This document shows positions 39,999 to 49,675 of a DNA stretch of 64,000 nt, in pieces. This DNA is from Stigmatella aurantiaca (lineage in GTDB: Bacteria > Myxococcota > Myxococcia > Myxococcales > Myxococcaceae): positions 310,001 through 374,000 of the forward strand of contig NZ_FOAP01000002.1 of NCBI RefSeq assembly GCF_900109545.1, read 5' to 3'. Below the pieces are notes generated by a model, which made no database searches, had not been told where the DNA came from, and worked only from the letters and a program-made list of their open reading frames with translations. Positions within the stretch are counted from its first letter, which is position 1. Each line of letters opens with the position of its first letter. The translations under genes were made by a program, and so were the position numbers.

Positions 39999-40797
39999 GG
40001 CCGGAGATGATCTTCCGCTGGAAGATCAGCACCAGCACCACGAGCGGCACGGTGACGATGACGGAGGCGGCCATGATGATGCCCCAGGGCGTCTCGAACG
40101 CGCTGCCGCCGCTGAACAGGGCGATGGCCACCGGCACCGTGCGGACATCGTCCGACAGGGTGAAGGTGAGCGCGAAGAGGAACTCGTTCCACGCGGAGAT
40201 GAACGCCAGGAGGCCCGTGGTCGCCATGGCGGGCCCCAAGAGCGGCAGGAACACCTTCGTGACGACCATCCACGGCGTGGCGCCGTCCACGATGGCCGCT
40301 TCCTCCAGGTCCTTCGGCAGCTCGCGCATGAACGTGGTGAGCACCCAGATGGTGAAGGGCAGGGTGAGGATGAGGTTCGAGAGGATGAGCGACGGCAGCT
40401 TGTTGTAGATGCCCAGCCACCGCACCAGCTCGAACATGCCCGACAGCACGGCGATCTGCGGGAACATGGACACGCCCAGCACCGTGAGCAGCAGCATGCT
40501 GCGGCCCCGGAACTGGATGCGCGCCAACGCGAACGAGGCCGTCAGCCCCAGCAGCAGCGACACCAGCACCACCGCGGTGGCGACGATGACCGAGTTGACG
40601 ATGTTCTGCCCGAAGGGCTGGGCAGTGAACACCGCCGTGTAGTTGCTCCACGCGGGCTCCTTCGGCCACGGGGAGACCTCGAACAGCTCGCTGCCCGTCT
40701 TCAGGGACGAGACGATCGCCCAGTAGAAGGGAAAGAGCGTGTAGAGGACGATGACCAGCAGCAGCAGCCCAAAGGCGATCTTCTTCAGCCAGCCCAT
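39973..40797 (-). CDS. Carbohydrate ABC transporter permease, MalG type
   Basis: A 274-residue inner-membrane permease with six hydrophobic helices. The EAA loop that contacts the ATPase is EEAAIVDGATPWMVVTKVFL (about 185-204). It is the last gene of a binding protein-permease-permease operon, 3 bp after the MalF-type gene. It would pair with that subunit to import a sugar, most likely a disaccharide such as trehalose or maltose by family likeness. No ATP-binding subunit is in the window, so a shared MsmX/MalK-type ATPase elsewhere is required. Confidence 0.93.
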   Translation of the reverse strand: MGWLKKIAFGLLLLVIVLYTLFPFYWAIVSSLKTGSELFEVSPWPKEPAWSNYTAVFTAQPFGQNIVNSVIVATAVVLVSLLLGLTASFALARIQFRGRSMLLLTVLGVSMFPQIAVLSGMFELVRWLGIYNKLPSLILSNLILTLPFTIWVLTTFMRELPKDLEEAAIVDGATPWMVVTKVFLPLLGPAMATTGLLAFISAWNEFLFALTFTLSDDVRTVPVAIALFSGGSAFETPWGIIMAASVIVTVPLVVLVLIFQRKIISGLTAGAVKG

Positions 40798-40800
40798 GCC

Positions 40801-41745
40801 CTAGTCTCCCAGCTTCACCCGGCCCACCACCATGTAGAGGGCGGTGAACACGGCGATGATCGCGAACAACAAGGAGGCCGCGGCCGAGCCGACCCCGATC
40901 TCCTGGTACTCGAACATGCGCTGCCGCGCGTAGCCCGCCATGGGCATCGTGTCCGTGCCACCGCCGGTGAGCACAAAGAAGATGTCGAAGACGCGCAGCG
41001 CATCCAGGATGCGGAAGATGATGGCCACCATCAGCGGCCCCTTCAGCATGGGCAGCGTCACCTGGAAGAAGGCCCGGATGGGCCCCGCCCCGTCGATGCG
41101 GGCCGCCTCGTAGACGTCCCCGGGCAGCATCTGCAGCGCCGCCAGGATGAGCAGCGTCATGAACGGCGTCGTCTTCCACACGTCCACGGCCACCACCGCC
41201 CCGAAGGCCAGGGAGGGCTCGGCCGTCCACGCCATGGGCTCGGAGATGAGCCCCACGGACATGAAGATGGCGTTCACCACGCCGTAGATGTCGTTGAACA
41301 TCCAGGCCCACATCCTCGCCGAGACAACGGTGGGGATGGCCCAGGGCACGAGGACCGCGGCGCGCAGCAGGCCACGGCCCCCGAACTTCGCGTTCAGCGC
41401 CAGGGCGATGATCATCCCCAGCACCGTCTCCAGAAAGACCGACACCCCCGCGAACTTGAAGGTGGTGACCACCGTGGTCCACCAGTCCGGATCGTCCAGG
41501 ACCTGGCGGATGCTGTCCAACCCCACGAACTGCGAGGCGGCCATGTCCGTGAGGTTCGCGTCCGTGAACGAGAACCAGAAGGTCCGCGCCAGCGGCCAGC
41601 CCGCCACCAGCAGCATCACCACCAGGGTGGGGGCCAGGAACAGCCAGGCGGCGCGGGTGCGCTCGCGCAGCAGGGCGGAGGCGCCTTCCGGCGGTCCGGA
41701 AGAGCCCCCTTCGCCAGGAACGATCGGGGTCGCGGGGTGGGCCAT
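40801..41745 (-). CDS. Carbohydrate ABC transporter permease, MalF type
   Basis: A 314-residue permease with a Pro/Ser-rich N-terminus, six helices and the EAA loop YEAARIDGAGPIRAFFQVTL (about 226-245). It starts 10 bp after the binding-protein gene and ends 3 bp before the MalG-type gene, so the three are one transcript. The order and sequence agree with ThuF/MalF-like subunits of family 1 sugar importers. Confidence 0.93.
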   Translation of the reverse strand: MAHPATPIVPGEGGSSGPPEGASALLRERTRAAWLFLAPTLVVMLLVAGWPLARTFWFSFTDANLTDMAASQFVGLDSIRQVLDDPDWWTTVVTTFKFAGVSVFLETVLGMIIALALNAKFGGRGLLRAAVLVPWAIPTVVSARMWAWMFNDIYGVVNAIFMSVGLISEPMAWTAEPSLAFGAVVAVDVWKTTPFMTLLILAALQMLPGDVYEAARIDGAGPIRAFFQVTLPMLKGPLMVAIIFRILDALRVFDIFFVLTGGGTDTMPMAGYARQRMFEYQEIGVGSAAASLLFAIIAVFTALYMVVGRVKLGD

Positions 41746-41755
41746 TACCGCCTCC

Positions 41756-43021
41756 TTACCACTTCCCGTTCTTGCCCAGGCTCTTGAGCTTCGTGTCCAC
41801 GCGCTTCAGGTTGTCGGCCGCCTTACCTTTGCCCGACAGCGTGGAGTAGACCGCGTTGCGGAACTCGGTGCTCACCTGGTTGTACTTGGTGCCGGTGATG
41901 GTGGGCCGCGGCACGGCGTTCACGAACGTGTCGTAGAGGCTGCCGAAGAAGGGGTTGGCCTTGAGCAGTTCCTCGTCCTTGTAGAGGCTCATGATGGTGG
42001 GGTTGAAGGCGCCCACCAGCGCGCGGCGCTTCTGCTCCTCGGGGCCCGTGAGGTACTTCACCAGGTCCACGGCGATCTCCGGGTTCTTGGAGTACTTGGA
42101 CACCCCGAGCTGCCAGCCGCCCAGCGCGCCCGTGGCCTTGCCGTCCGCGCCGCCCTTGGGCAGCGCCATCACTTCCACCTTGCCCTTGATCTGGCTGTCC
42201 TTGGAGTTCGCCAGCGCCCAGGCGTACGGCCAGTTGCGCATGAACACCGCGTTGCCGGACTGGAACGCGCCGCGCGCGCCCTCTTCCTCGTAGGCCAGCA
42301 CGCCCTTGGGCACCACGTTGCCCACCAGCGAGGCCATGAAGTCAACGGCCTGCACCGCCTTCGGGTTGTTGATGGTGACCTGGCCGCTGGAGTCCACAAT
42401 CGTCCCGCCGCCGAAGGAGTCCACCCACTCCAGCGCGTTGCACGTCAGGCCCTCGTACGACTTGCCCTGGAACACGAAGCCCACGAGCTTGTCGTTGCCC
42501 CCCTTCTTCTCCGCGTCCACGATGGTCTTGGCCGACTGCGCCAGCTCCTGCCACGTGGTGGGCGGCTTCTGCCCGTGCTTCTCCAGCAGGTCCTTGCGGT
42601 AGTAGAGCAGGCCCGCCTCGGTGAACCAGGGCATCGCCACCAGCTTGCCGTTCACCGTGTTGTTCTTCACGATGGGCTGGAAGTGCTGCTTGAGCACGTC
42701 CTCGGGGAAGTGCGGCTTCAGGTCGATGAAGTGGTTGGCCACGATGCCCGGCCAGATGATGTCGATGCGCACCACGTCCAGGTCCGTGGAGCCCGCCGCC
42801 AAGAGCTGCTGGAACTGCGCGAGCTGCTGCCCGGCGTCCGTCGGCACGCTCATGATCTGCACCGTGTGCCCGCTCTTCTTCGCCCAGGCCTGAGCCCCCT
42901 GGGTGCAGAGCTCCTGCTCCTGGCCCACGCTGCCACAGGCAATGACGATCTTCTCCGCCTGCGCCAGCTCCGGGGTGATGAATGCCGCCGCGGCCACAAG
43001 CCCTGCCAGTACCTTTTTCAT
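41756..43021 (-). CDS. Sugar ABC transporter substrate-binding protein
   Basis: A 421-residue periplasmic family 1 binding protein. The start ATG at 43021 follows GGAGG by 8 nt and gives a signal peptide ending in ELAQAE. Motifs include VVRIDIIWPGIVANHFIDL, TEAGLLYYRKDLLEKHG, PPTTWQEL and GGWQLGVSKYSKNPEIAVDL, all typical of ThuE/LpqY-like trehalose or maltose binders. It is first in its operon, with a structured leader. The frame is open further to 43189 but that part overlaps the operator sites and lacks coding bias. Confidence 0.92.
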   Translation of the reverse strand: MKKVLAGLVAAAAFITPELAQAEKIVIACGSVGQEQELCTQGAQAWAKKSGHTVQIMSVPTDAGQQLAQFQQLLAAGSTDLDVVRIDIIWPGIVANHFIDLKPHFPEDVLKQHFQPIVKNNTVNGKLVAMPWFTEAGLLYYRKDLLEKHGQKPPTTWQELAQSAKTIVDAEKKGGNDKLVGFVFQGKSYEGLTCNALEWVDSFGGGTIVDSSGQVTINNPKAVQAVDFMASLVGNVVPKGVLAYEEEGARGAFQSGNAVFMRNWPYAWALANSKDSQIKGKVEVMALPKGGADGKATGALGGWQLGVSKYSKNPEIAVDLVKYLTGPEEQKRRALVGAFNPTIMSLYKDEELLKANPFFGSLYDTFVNAVPRPTITGTKYNQVSTEFRNAVYSTLSGKGKAADNLKRVDTKLKSLGKNGKW

Positions 43022-43025
43022 ACGT

Positions 43026-43060
43026 GTTTCCTCCAAGGAAACGCTCCGCCCCTGGAGCGT
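43026..43060 (-). promoter_or_regulatory. Paired leader hairpins over the ribosome site of the binding protein
   Basis: On the minus-strand mRNA a 7-bp stem (43041-43047 with 43054-43060) is followed directly by GUUUCC-UUGGA-GGAAAC (43042-43026), whose loop and 3' arm include the GGAGG ribosome site. The second stem could hide the site; the two stems share the C at 43042 and the A at 43041, so they may be alternatives. Confidence 0.4.
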
Positions 43061-43091
43061 CGAGAACGCGTTCACACGGGCTGGGCAAACC

Positions 43092-43143
43092 TTGACGCGA
43101 GAGGTCAACGTTTTGCTGAGCAATCTTTGACGCGAGAGGTCAA
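43092..43143. promoter_or_regulatory. Two identical 17-bp operator-like sites
   Basis: TTGACGCGAGAGGTCAA occurs at 43092-43108 and 43127-43143, 35 bp apart. Each copy is itself an inverted repeat (TTGAC, 7-bp centre, GTCAA), as expected for a dimeric repressor or activator. The spacing is about 3.3 helical turns. They lie 71-122 bp upstream of the binding-protein ATG and 203-254 bp upstream of the porin start. Confidence 0.75.
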
Positions 43144-43215
43144 GAACGCTCGCAGCGGCCCACCCCATGGGGCGTGCAACCCGTATCACGATTTATCCAT
43201 GATCAAGAGACTTGA

Positions 43216-43238
43216 ATAGAACAACTATCAAGTTCTAT
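43216..43238. promoter_or_regulatory. 7-bp inverted repeat upstream of the porin gene
   Basis: ATAGAAC (43216-43222) and GTTCTAT (43232-43238) flank 9 bp in the AT-rich part of the control region. It could be a second operator or part of the porin promoter. Confidence 0.3.
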
Positions 43239-43345
43239 GAGGAGGCCCGCTTTGGCCGGCCCACCGAGGAAGGGAGAGGTCTCCCTCCGGTCTCACTCCT
43301 CACATCTCGACTTTTGTTGTCTGCCACACGTTTGGGGGCTGCATC

Positions 43346-44761
43346 GTGCTTTCTTCCCGAAGACTGCGTTCTTGCGTCACCTCGTTCCTCTCCGCCGCGA
43401 CCCTCCTGGCAGTGCCCACCACCGCGTCCGCGTGGATTGGCTCTGAGAACCTGGAGATCGGCATGTACGGCCGCATTGGCGCCTCCTGGAATCCCCAGAC
43501 GGGCCGGTACGTGCACGGCAAGTCCCTGAACCTCCTCGGCAACCCCCTGGGTGGCCGCTTCGAGGAAGGCGACTACATGGAGCCGACGATCAAGCTGCAC
43601 ATCGTCAAGCCCGTGGTGGAGGAGCCCACCAAGCCCTGGTACCAGGTGGTGGTCACCCCCGCCTTCTACTCGAGCACGGGCTCGTTCCTGGGCGCCTCGC
43701 CCCCGGGCTTCTCCATCTCGCAGGCGTACCTGGAGGCGGGCAACGTGCTCACCCCGGACCTGACGATGTGGGTGGGCCAGCGCTTCTACCGCAGCACCGA
43801 CGTGCACATCGCCGATATCTTCTTCTTCAACCAGCTGGTCTCGCAGGGCGCGGGCGTGAAGTACAAGGGCCTGGACCTGGCGGTGCTGCTGCAGACCTCC
43901 CAGGCGCCCGGCCTCTACAGCGTGCCGGCGGGCCCGGAGACGGGCAACATGCGCATCGACCGTCAGCGCACGGTGTTCGTCGGCCAGTACGTGCTGCCGG
44001 TGGCCGAGAAGCACTCGCTGAACTTCCTGGCCGAGTTCCACCTGCTGCCCTCCAGCAAGTCCCTGCTCACCGATGAGGGCACCACGGTGCAGGAGGCCGA
44101 CATCGGCTACGTGGGCGGCGTGAAGGGCCGCCTGGACCTGGGCAACGGCAGCTTCAACGAGCTGTCGGTGCGCGTCGGCGGCGGCATCGCCAACGGCGCC
44201 TTCAGCGCCTCGCCCACCTTCGCCACCTTCGGCCGTGCCAACGAGGACGGCAAGTACAGCGGCGCGCTGGGCATCGAGGCGGTGGAGCACCTGCTCATCA
44301 ACGTGAGCCCGCTGCTCACCCTGAACGCCTACGGCATCCTCGAGTACAGCAAGGGCGCCGATGACGGGGAGCGGACCTCGGCCACCACCGCCATCAACAA
44401 CGGCACGAACTTCGCGGTGGGCGTGCGCAGCTTCCTGTACCTGACCGACAACTTCCACCTCATCAACGAGGCGACGTTCCAGGGCTTCAAGGCGGAGCTG
44501 CCCGAGGGCGTGGAAGACCCGGGCATGCCCACGGCCTTCCGCTTCTCCATCGTCCCCACGCTCGTGCCCTCCGGCCTGCGCTCGGCCTGGGCCCGCCCGC
44601 ACATCCGCCTCATCTACTCGCTGGCCGTCTACAACCAGGCCGAGGTGGACCTCTACACGGACCGCGGCACCATCGGCCTGCCCGTGTCGCCGTACCTCAA
44701 CGACTTCGGCGCCAAGAAGTTCGGCCACTTCGTGGGCACCCGCGCCGAGTGGTGGTTCTAG
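43346..44761 (+). CDS. LamB-like outer-membrane carbohydrate porin
   Basis: A 471-residue outer-membrane protein with a signal peptide (FLSAATLLAVPTTASA) and alternating hydrophobic strands of a beta-barrel. Start and end match the maltoporin family: EIGMYGRIGASWNPQTG near the mature N-terminus and GTRAEWWF at the C-terminus with the terminal Phe needed for barrel assembly. Length fits an 18-strand LamB barrel. GTG start with GGGGG about 8 nt upstream. It is divergent from the sugar ABC operon, so porin and importer probably take the same oligosaccharide across both membranes. The exact sugar is not shown. Confidence 0.82.
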   Translation: MLSSRRLRSCVTSFLSAATLLAVPTTASAWIGSENLEIGMYGRIGASWNPQTGRYVHGKSLNLLGNPLGGRFEEGDYMEPTIKLHIVKPVVEEPTKPWYQVVVTPAFYSSTGSFLGASPPGFSISQAYLEAGNVLTPDLTMWVGQRFYRSTDVHIADIFFFNQLVSQGAGVKYKGLDLAVLLQTSQAPGLYSVPAGPETGNMRIDRQRTVFVGQYVLPVAEKHSLNFLAEFHLLPSSKSLLTDEGTTVQEADIGYVGGVKGRLDLGNGSFNELSVRVGGGIANGAFSASPTFATFGRANEDGKYSGALGIEAVEHLLINVSPLLTLNAYGILEYSKGADDGERTSATTAINNGTNFAVGVRSFLYLTDNFHLINEATFQGFKAELPEGVEDPGMPTAFRFSIVPTLVPSGLRSAWARPHIRLIYSLAVYNQAEVDLYTDRGTIGLPVSPYLNDFGAKKFGHFVGTRAEWWF

Positions 44762-45097
44762 CCACTCGCCTCGCTTCCGGGAGGGCAAGCAGCCGTCCTC
44801 CCTGGAAAGTTCCGCCCCCCGGGCAGCTTGCACGGGGGAGCAGGCGTTCCTAGAACTCAAGGGGGCTTGTGAAGTGTGAGCCGGGAAACGCGTCCGGTTC
44901 GCCAGGCAGGGCCCCCGGGCAGGTCCGCAGGACTTTCGCGTGCTCGCTTGACTGCCGGAATCACCGGCGTCTAGGGTGCGCGGCTTCTTTTTTTTCAGTC
45001 CCCGAGGTGGGGACACACGTGGCCTCCGTCGCGCCCCGCGGCTGGCCCACGTGAATCAACAGGGGCTGCTGTACCCGTTTCAAAGGACTTCCCATTC
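44762..45097. other. 336-bp gap between porin and rpsA genes
   Basis: Begins with an imperfect stem (TTCCGGGAGG near 44775 with CCTCCCTGGAA) without a T tract, a possible porin mRNA end. Then the rpsA promoter and a leader of about 110 nt containing a TTTTTTTTC run. A 61-codon frame at 44869-45054 has no ribosome site or coding bias. No gene seen. Confidence 0.6.
44948..44977 (+). promoter_or_regulatory. Candidate rpsA promoter
   Basis: TTGACT (44948-44953), 18-bp spacer and TAGGGT (44972-44977). Transcription would start near 44984, leaving a leader of about 114 nt. S1 genes are often autoregulated through such leaders. Confidence 0.55.
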
Positions 45098-46813
<1,716 letters not shown>

Positions 46814-46830
46814 GCAGCCTGCTTCCCCGA

Positions 46831-46852
46831 GCCTCTCCCTCCCGGGAGAGGC
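46831..46852 (+). repeat. Hairpin just after rpsA
   Basis: GCCTCTCC pairs perfectly with GGAGAGGC around 6 nt, 17 bp after the rpsA stop. It precedes the terminator and may protect the mRNA 3' end. Confidence 0.55.
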
Positions 46853-46858
46853 CCTGGC

Positions 46859-46895
46859 GGCCGGGTCCCCTTTCGGGGCCCGGCCGTTTGCGTTT
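46859..46895 (+). terminator. Intrinsic terminator of rpsA
   Basis: GGCCGGG-T-CCCC pairs with GGGG-CCCGGCC (11 bp, one bulged T) around TTTC, followed by GTTTGCGTTT. It ends one base before the stop codon of the converging cytochrome gene. Confidence 0.8.
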
Positions 46896-47948
46896 CTACT
46901 TCATGCCGTCGATCCAAGCCTGGATGAGCGCCTTGCCCTCCAGGTCCACGGCGCGCGAGGCCGTGGGGGGCATCTGCTCCACCGTGCCGCGGATGGTCAT
47001 CCGGTGGTGCACGCAGCTCTGCTCCGCGTTGCCCGGATCGATGCGCAGGTTGACCCCCGGCGTGACGAACTTCTCCACCGGCACGTTGACCGCCGTGCGG
47101 TAGGTGCCCGTGTCCGCCACGGTCTTGTCCTTCACGGACAGCCGCAGGTCGAACACGTTGTTGAACTCGATGCCCTGGGGGTGGTGGCAGTTGCCGCAGT
47201 TGGAGTGGAGGTAGCCGAGCGCCGCGGCCTCCACGCTGTTGCCCGGCGCGGTGAAGCGCTGCGTGGGGTTCACCGTGAGCCGGCCCTCCGCGGCGAGCGT
47301 GCCCAGCGTCACCCCCGTGCCGTCATGGTCGAGCTGGAGCGCGCTGAAGCCCAGCGCCTGCTCGGGCAGGTACGAGTGGCAGCTCTTGCAGTCCTTGGCG
47401 GCGGGGATGGAGTGCTGCGTGCCCAGCGGGTTCACGGCCCCGTAGCGCACGTAGTCCGCGTCCGAGCCGTCCGCGCGCCAGGCATAGGCGCCCAGGATGA
47501 AGTCCTCGGGGCCCGAGCCGTGGCGGGCGATGAAGCGCGTCTCCACGAGCTTGCCGTCGACGATGAACTCCTTCCACAGGCGCGCGCCCACCGGGAGCAC
47601 CCAGTGGTCCATGTCGCCCGTGTCGATGTGGCACCCGTCTGGCAGTTGCACGAAGCGGCGCTTCTGCGCCGAGTCGGACCAGAGCGGGTAGCGCGGGGTG
47701 AACTCGCGCACGCCCGGCGCGAGCGTCCGGGCGGCGAAGTCCTGGTACAGCCCCGTGTCCGACAGGGTGGCCGGCACCCCCGCCTCCAGCCCCGTCCGCA
47801 GGCCCGCGCAGGGGACCTTCGACTCCGCGGGCGGTGCGGGGGGCTTCTCCTCATCCGAGGAGCAGGCCGTGAGGGGGAGCGCTGCCAGAAGGCCGGTGAG
47901 GCACAGCGCCCGGGAGGGCTTGAGGGAGGAAGGGATGCCGGTTTTCAT
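46896..47948 (-). CDS. Di-haem cytochrome c lipoprotein (SO2930-like)
   Basis: A 350-residue exported protein with lipoprotein signal LLAALPLTAC. Two haem-binding CxxCH sites are seen, CKSCH and CGNCH, plus RYPLWSDSAQKRRFVQLP and DFILGAYAW, typical of the SO2930-like family of membrane-bound di-haem proteins. The C-terminal QSCVHHRMTIRGTVEQMP supplies Met/His residues for axial ligands. It follows the other cytochrome gene by 9 bp and ends against the rpsA terminator. Likely an electron carrier or part of an extracellular oxidation system. Confidence 0.88.
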   Translation of the reverse strand: MKTGIPSSLKPSRALCLTGLLAALPLTACSSDEEKPPAPPAESKVPCAGLRTGLEAGVPATLSDTGLYQDFAARTLAPGVREFTPRYPLWSDSAQKRRFVQLPDGCHIDTGDMDHWVLPVGARLWKEFIVDGKLVETRFIARHGSGPEDFILGAYAWRADGSDADYVRYGAVNPLGTQHSIPAAKDCKSCHSYLPEQALGFSALQLDHDGTGVTLGTLAAEGRLTVNPTQRFTAPGNSVEAAALGYLHSNCGNCHHPQGIEFNNVFDLRLSVKDKTVADTGTYRTAVNVPVEKFVTPGVNLRIDPGNAEQSCVHHRMTIRGTVEQMPPTASRAVDLEGKALIQAWIDGMK

Positions 47949-47957
47949 CGGTGTTCC

Positions 47958-49385
47958 TTAGATGCCGCTCACCGCGCAGGTGGACGAGGCCGGGGGGGCC
48001 TCACACTTGCCGGCCGTGCAGACCTGGCAGGCACCACAGTCGATGTCCTGCGTGCAGGCGCTGCCCACGCACTGGTTGATGCCCTGGCCCGGGGTGGAGC
48101 TCATGTTGCACGTCCCGCCGTGGTTGGCGCAGTCCGCGTCGCCCATGCAGAAGTACGTGGGCGCCTGCGGCTGCTTGTCGGCGGCCCCCGTGAGGCGCGT
48201 CTGGGTCTTCAGGTAGAAGTAGATGGCCTCCAGGTCGCTATCGAGCATCTTCGCGTAGGCCTCGGCCGCGGAGTACATCGGGAAGGCCAGGTCACGCCGG
48301 GGCTCGGGGCCCGCCACCTTCTTGGTGGTCATGATGTCGCGGAAGGCCTCGTAGGTGTCCGGCAGGCGGCTGTGGGTGGCCCCCAGCAGGTTGGCGCCCA
48401 GCGTGCGCGAGTAGCCCGTCATGGCGTTGAGCCCAGGGGGCACGTCGAACACGCGGCCTCCGGTGAGGTAGCCCGCCGTGGTGATCTTCCCGAAGTCCGG
48501 GTTCGGGCCCGGGGCGTAGTTGCGGTCCGGATTGGTGTGGCAGCTGTTGCACTCGGCCACCATGACCAGGTAGCTGCCGCGCCCGTACTTCTCGCGGTCC
48601 GCGGCGCTGAAGCCCGCCAGGGCGGGGGGATCCGCCAGCGGCTGCACGGCAAGCCCGCGCGTGGCGTGGCCCGGGTAGTCCCCCTCTTCGGACGGCAGCG
48701 GCCGGGAGACGGCCCCGTCGACGAAGTTGGAGGGGAAGGGGATGGGGCGCGCGGCGCCGGCGGGGCCCTTGATGTCCGCGGGCACCGCGTTCTTCACGGC
48801 CGGCACCTTGGTGAAGAAGGCGTACATGGCCTTCAGGTCCTCGGTGGACATCCAGCGGTAGCCCACCCAGGGCATGACGATCAGCGCCTCGGCGTCATCC
48901 TCGCTGAGGTAGTCCCGGCCCGTGCGCATGGTGTCGATGAACTGCGCCTCGGTCAGCCGCATGCCGACGTCCGGATCCGAGGTCAGGTTGCGCGCGTAGA
49001 CGACCGCGCCCGGCCCGATGGGGTAGGGCGTGCCGCCGCCCATGTACTGCGGGGGGCCGTTGGCGGAGTTGTAGTTGTGGCATCCGCTGCACTCGCCCAC
49101 CGCGTTGACCAGGTAGCTGCCGCGGCCAATGCGCTCCTTCTCGGCCACGGACATGCCGCTCACGTCGAGCGGGAACCCCAGAATCTCCAGGCCCTTCTTC
49201 GCGGACTCCGAGAGCACCTGCTCCGGGGGCGGCGGGGGGGGCACCACCTCGTCCTCATCGTCACAGGCCGCGGAGCCCAGCAGCGCTCCGGCCAGGGACA
49301 GGGTGGCGCCCAGGCGCCTCCACCCACCCCAGGACCCAGGGACCGGCAAGGCGGTCCGGTGGTTCTTCGGCTTCATCACAGTCAC
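47958..49385 (-). CDS. Di-haem cytochrome c lipoprotein with Cys-rich tail
   Basis: A 475-residue lipoprotein (signal LAGALLGSAAC). It has two cytochrome c domains, each with GRGSYLV before the haem site: CSGCH (about residue 97) and CNSCH (about residue 283). The last 75 residues form a cysteine-rich Dickkopf-like tail with CMGDADCANHGGTC and CTQDIDCGACQVCTAGKC, unusual for a cytochrome. The GTG at 49385 has GGAG 8 nt upstream; an ATG at 49376 has none. It leads the two-cytochrome operon. Confidence 0.88.
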   Translation of the reverse strand: MTVMKPKNHRTALPVPGSWGGWRRLGATLSLAGALLGSAACDDEDEVVPPPPPPEQVLSESAKKGLEILGFPLDVSGMSVAEKERIGRGSYLVNAVGECSGCHNYNSANGPPQYMGGGTPYPIGPGAVVYARNLTSDPDVGMRLTEAQFIDTMRTGRDYLSEDDAEALIVMPWVGYRWMSTEDLKAMYAFFTKVPAVKNAVPADIKGPAGAARPIPFPSNFVDGAVSRPLPSEEGDYPGHATRGLAVQPLADPPALAGFSAADREKYGRGSYLVMVAECNSCHTNPDRNYAPGPNPDFGKITTAGYLTGGRVFDVPPGLNAMTGYSRTLGANLLGATHSRLPDTYEAFRDIMTTKKVAGPEPRRDLAFPMYSAAEAYAKMLDSDLEAIYFYLKTQTRLTGAADKQPQAPTYFCMGDADCANHGGTCNMSSTPGQGINQCVGSACTQDIDCGACQVCTAGKCEAPPASSTCAVSGI

Positions 49386-49545
49386 AGTGCTTTCTCCTCA
49401 GGGGGGACAGGAACATCCCCACCCGGGACGATAGACGTGCCCCCTGTCCCACTCAATGAACCCCGTGGAAAAGAGGAGAGACGGGGAGAGTCCGCCTCCA
49501 GGCGGCCAGGCGGGGGCGGGCGGTGGAATGACACATGTGACGCAG

Positions 49546-49584
49546 GGCGCCGGCCGTTATCCAACAGGAAAACGGCCCGGCGCC
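49546..49584. repeat. 13-bp hairpin upstream of the thiolase operon
   Basis: GGCGCCGGCCGTT (49546-49558) pairs with AACGGCCCGGCGCC (49571-49584), with one bulged base and a 12-nt loop. It lies in the 290-bp divergent gap, upstream of the thiolase promoter, so it is not in that mRNA; it may be in the leader of the cytochrome operon or act as a DNA element. Confidence 0.6.
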
Positions 49585-49604
49585 GCTGGGTTGCTCCTGC
49601 TCCC

Positions 49605-49633
49605 TTGACCCTCCCCAGGGGGGCGGGGATAAG
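49605..49633 (+). promoter_or_regulatory. Candidate promoter of the thiolase-CoA transferase operon
   Basis: TTGACC (49605-49610), a 17-bp G-rich spacer and GATAAG (49628-49633), 43 bp before the start codon. The -35 is identical to that before scpA. Confidence 0.5.
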
Positions 49634-49675
49634 GGCCCAGCCGTTCATTCCGCCGGTTCCCAAGGAGGCATTTCC

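Larger units (their letters stand above)
43022..43345. other. 324-bp divergent control region of the sugar locus
   Basis: Lies between the binding-protein gene (minus) and the porin gene (plus). It holds two leader hairpins, a 10-bp palindrome GAACGCGTTC (43064-43073), two identical 17-bp sites and a further inverted repeat, given separately. It is AT-richer than the flanks. I see no gene in it. Confidence 0.8.

Noticed and set aside
44762-44830. Intrinsic terminator after the porin gene
   Set aside because: The stem is imperfect with a bulge and a wobble pair and lacks a T tract, so it was only mentioned in the gap entry.
44869-45054. 61-codon frame upstream of rpsA
   Set aside because: No ribosome site, no coding bias, and it crosses the likely rpsA promoter.
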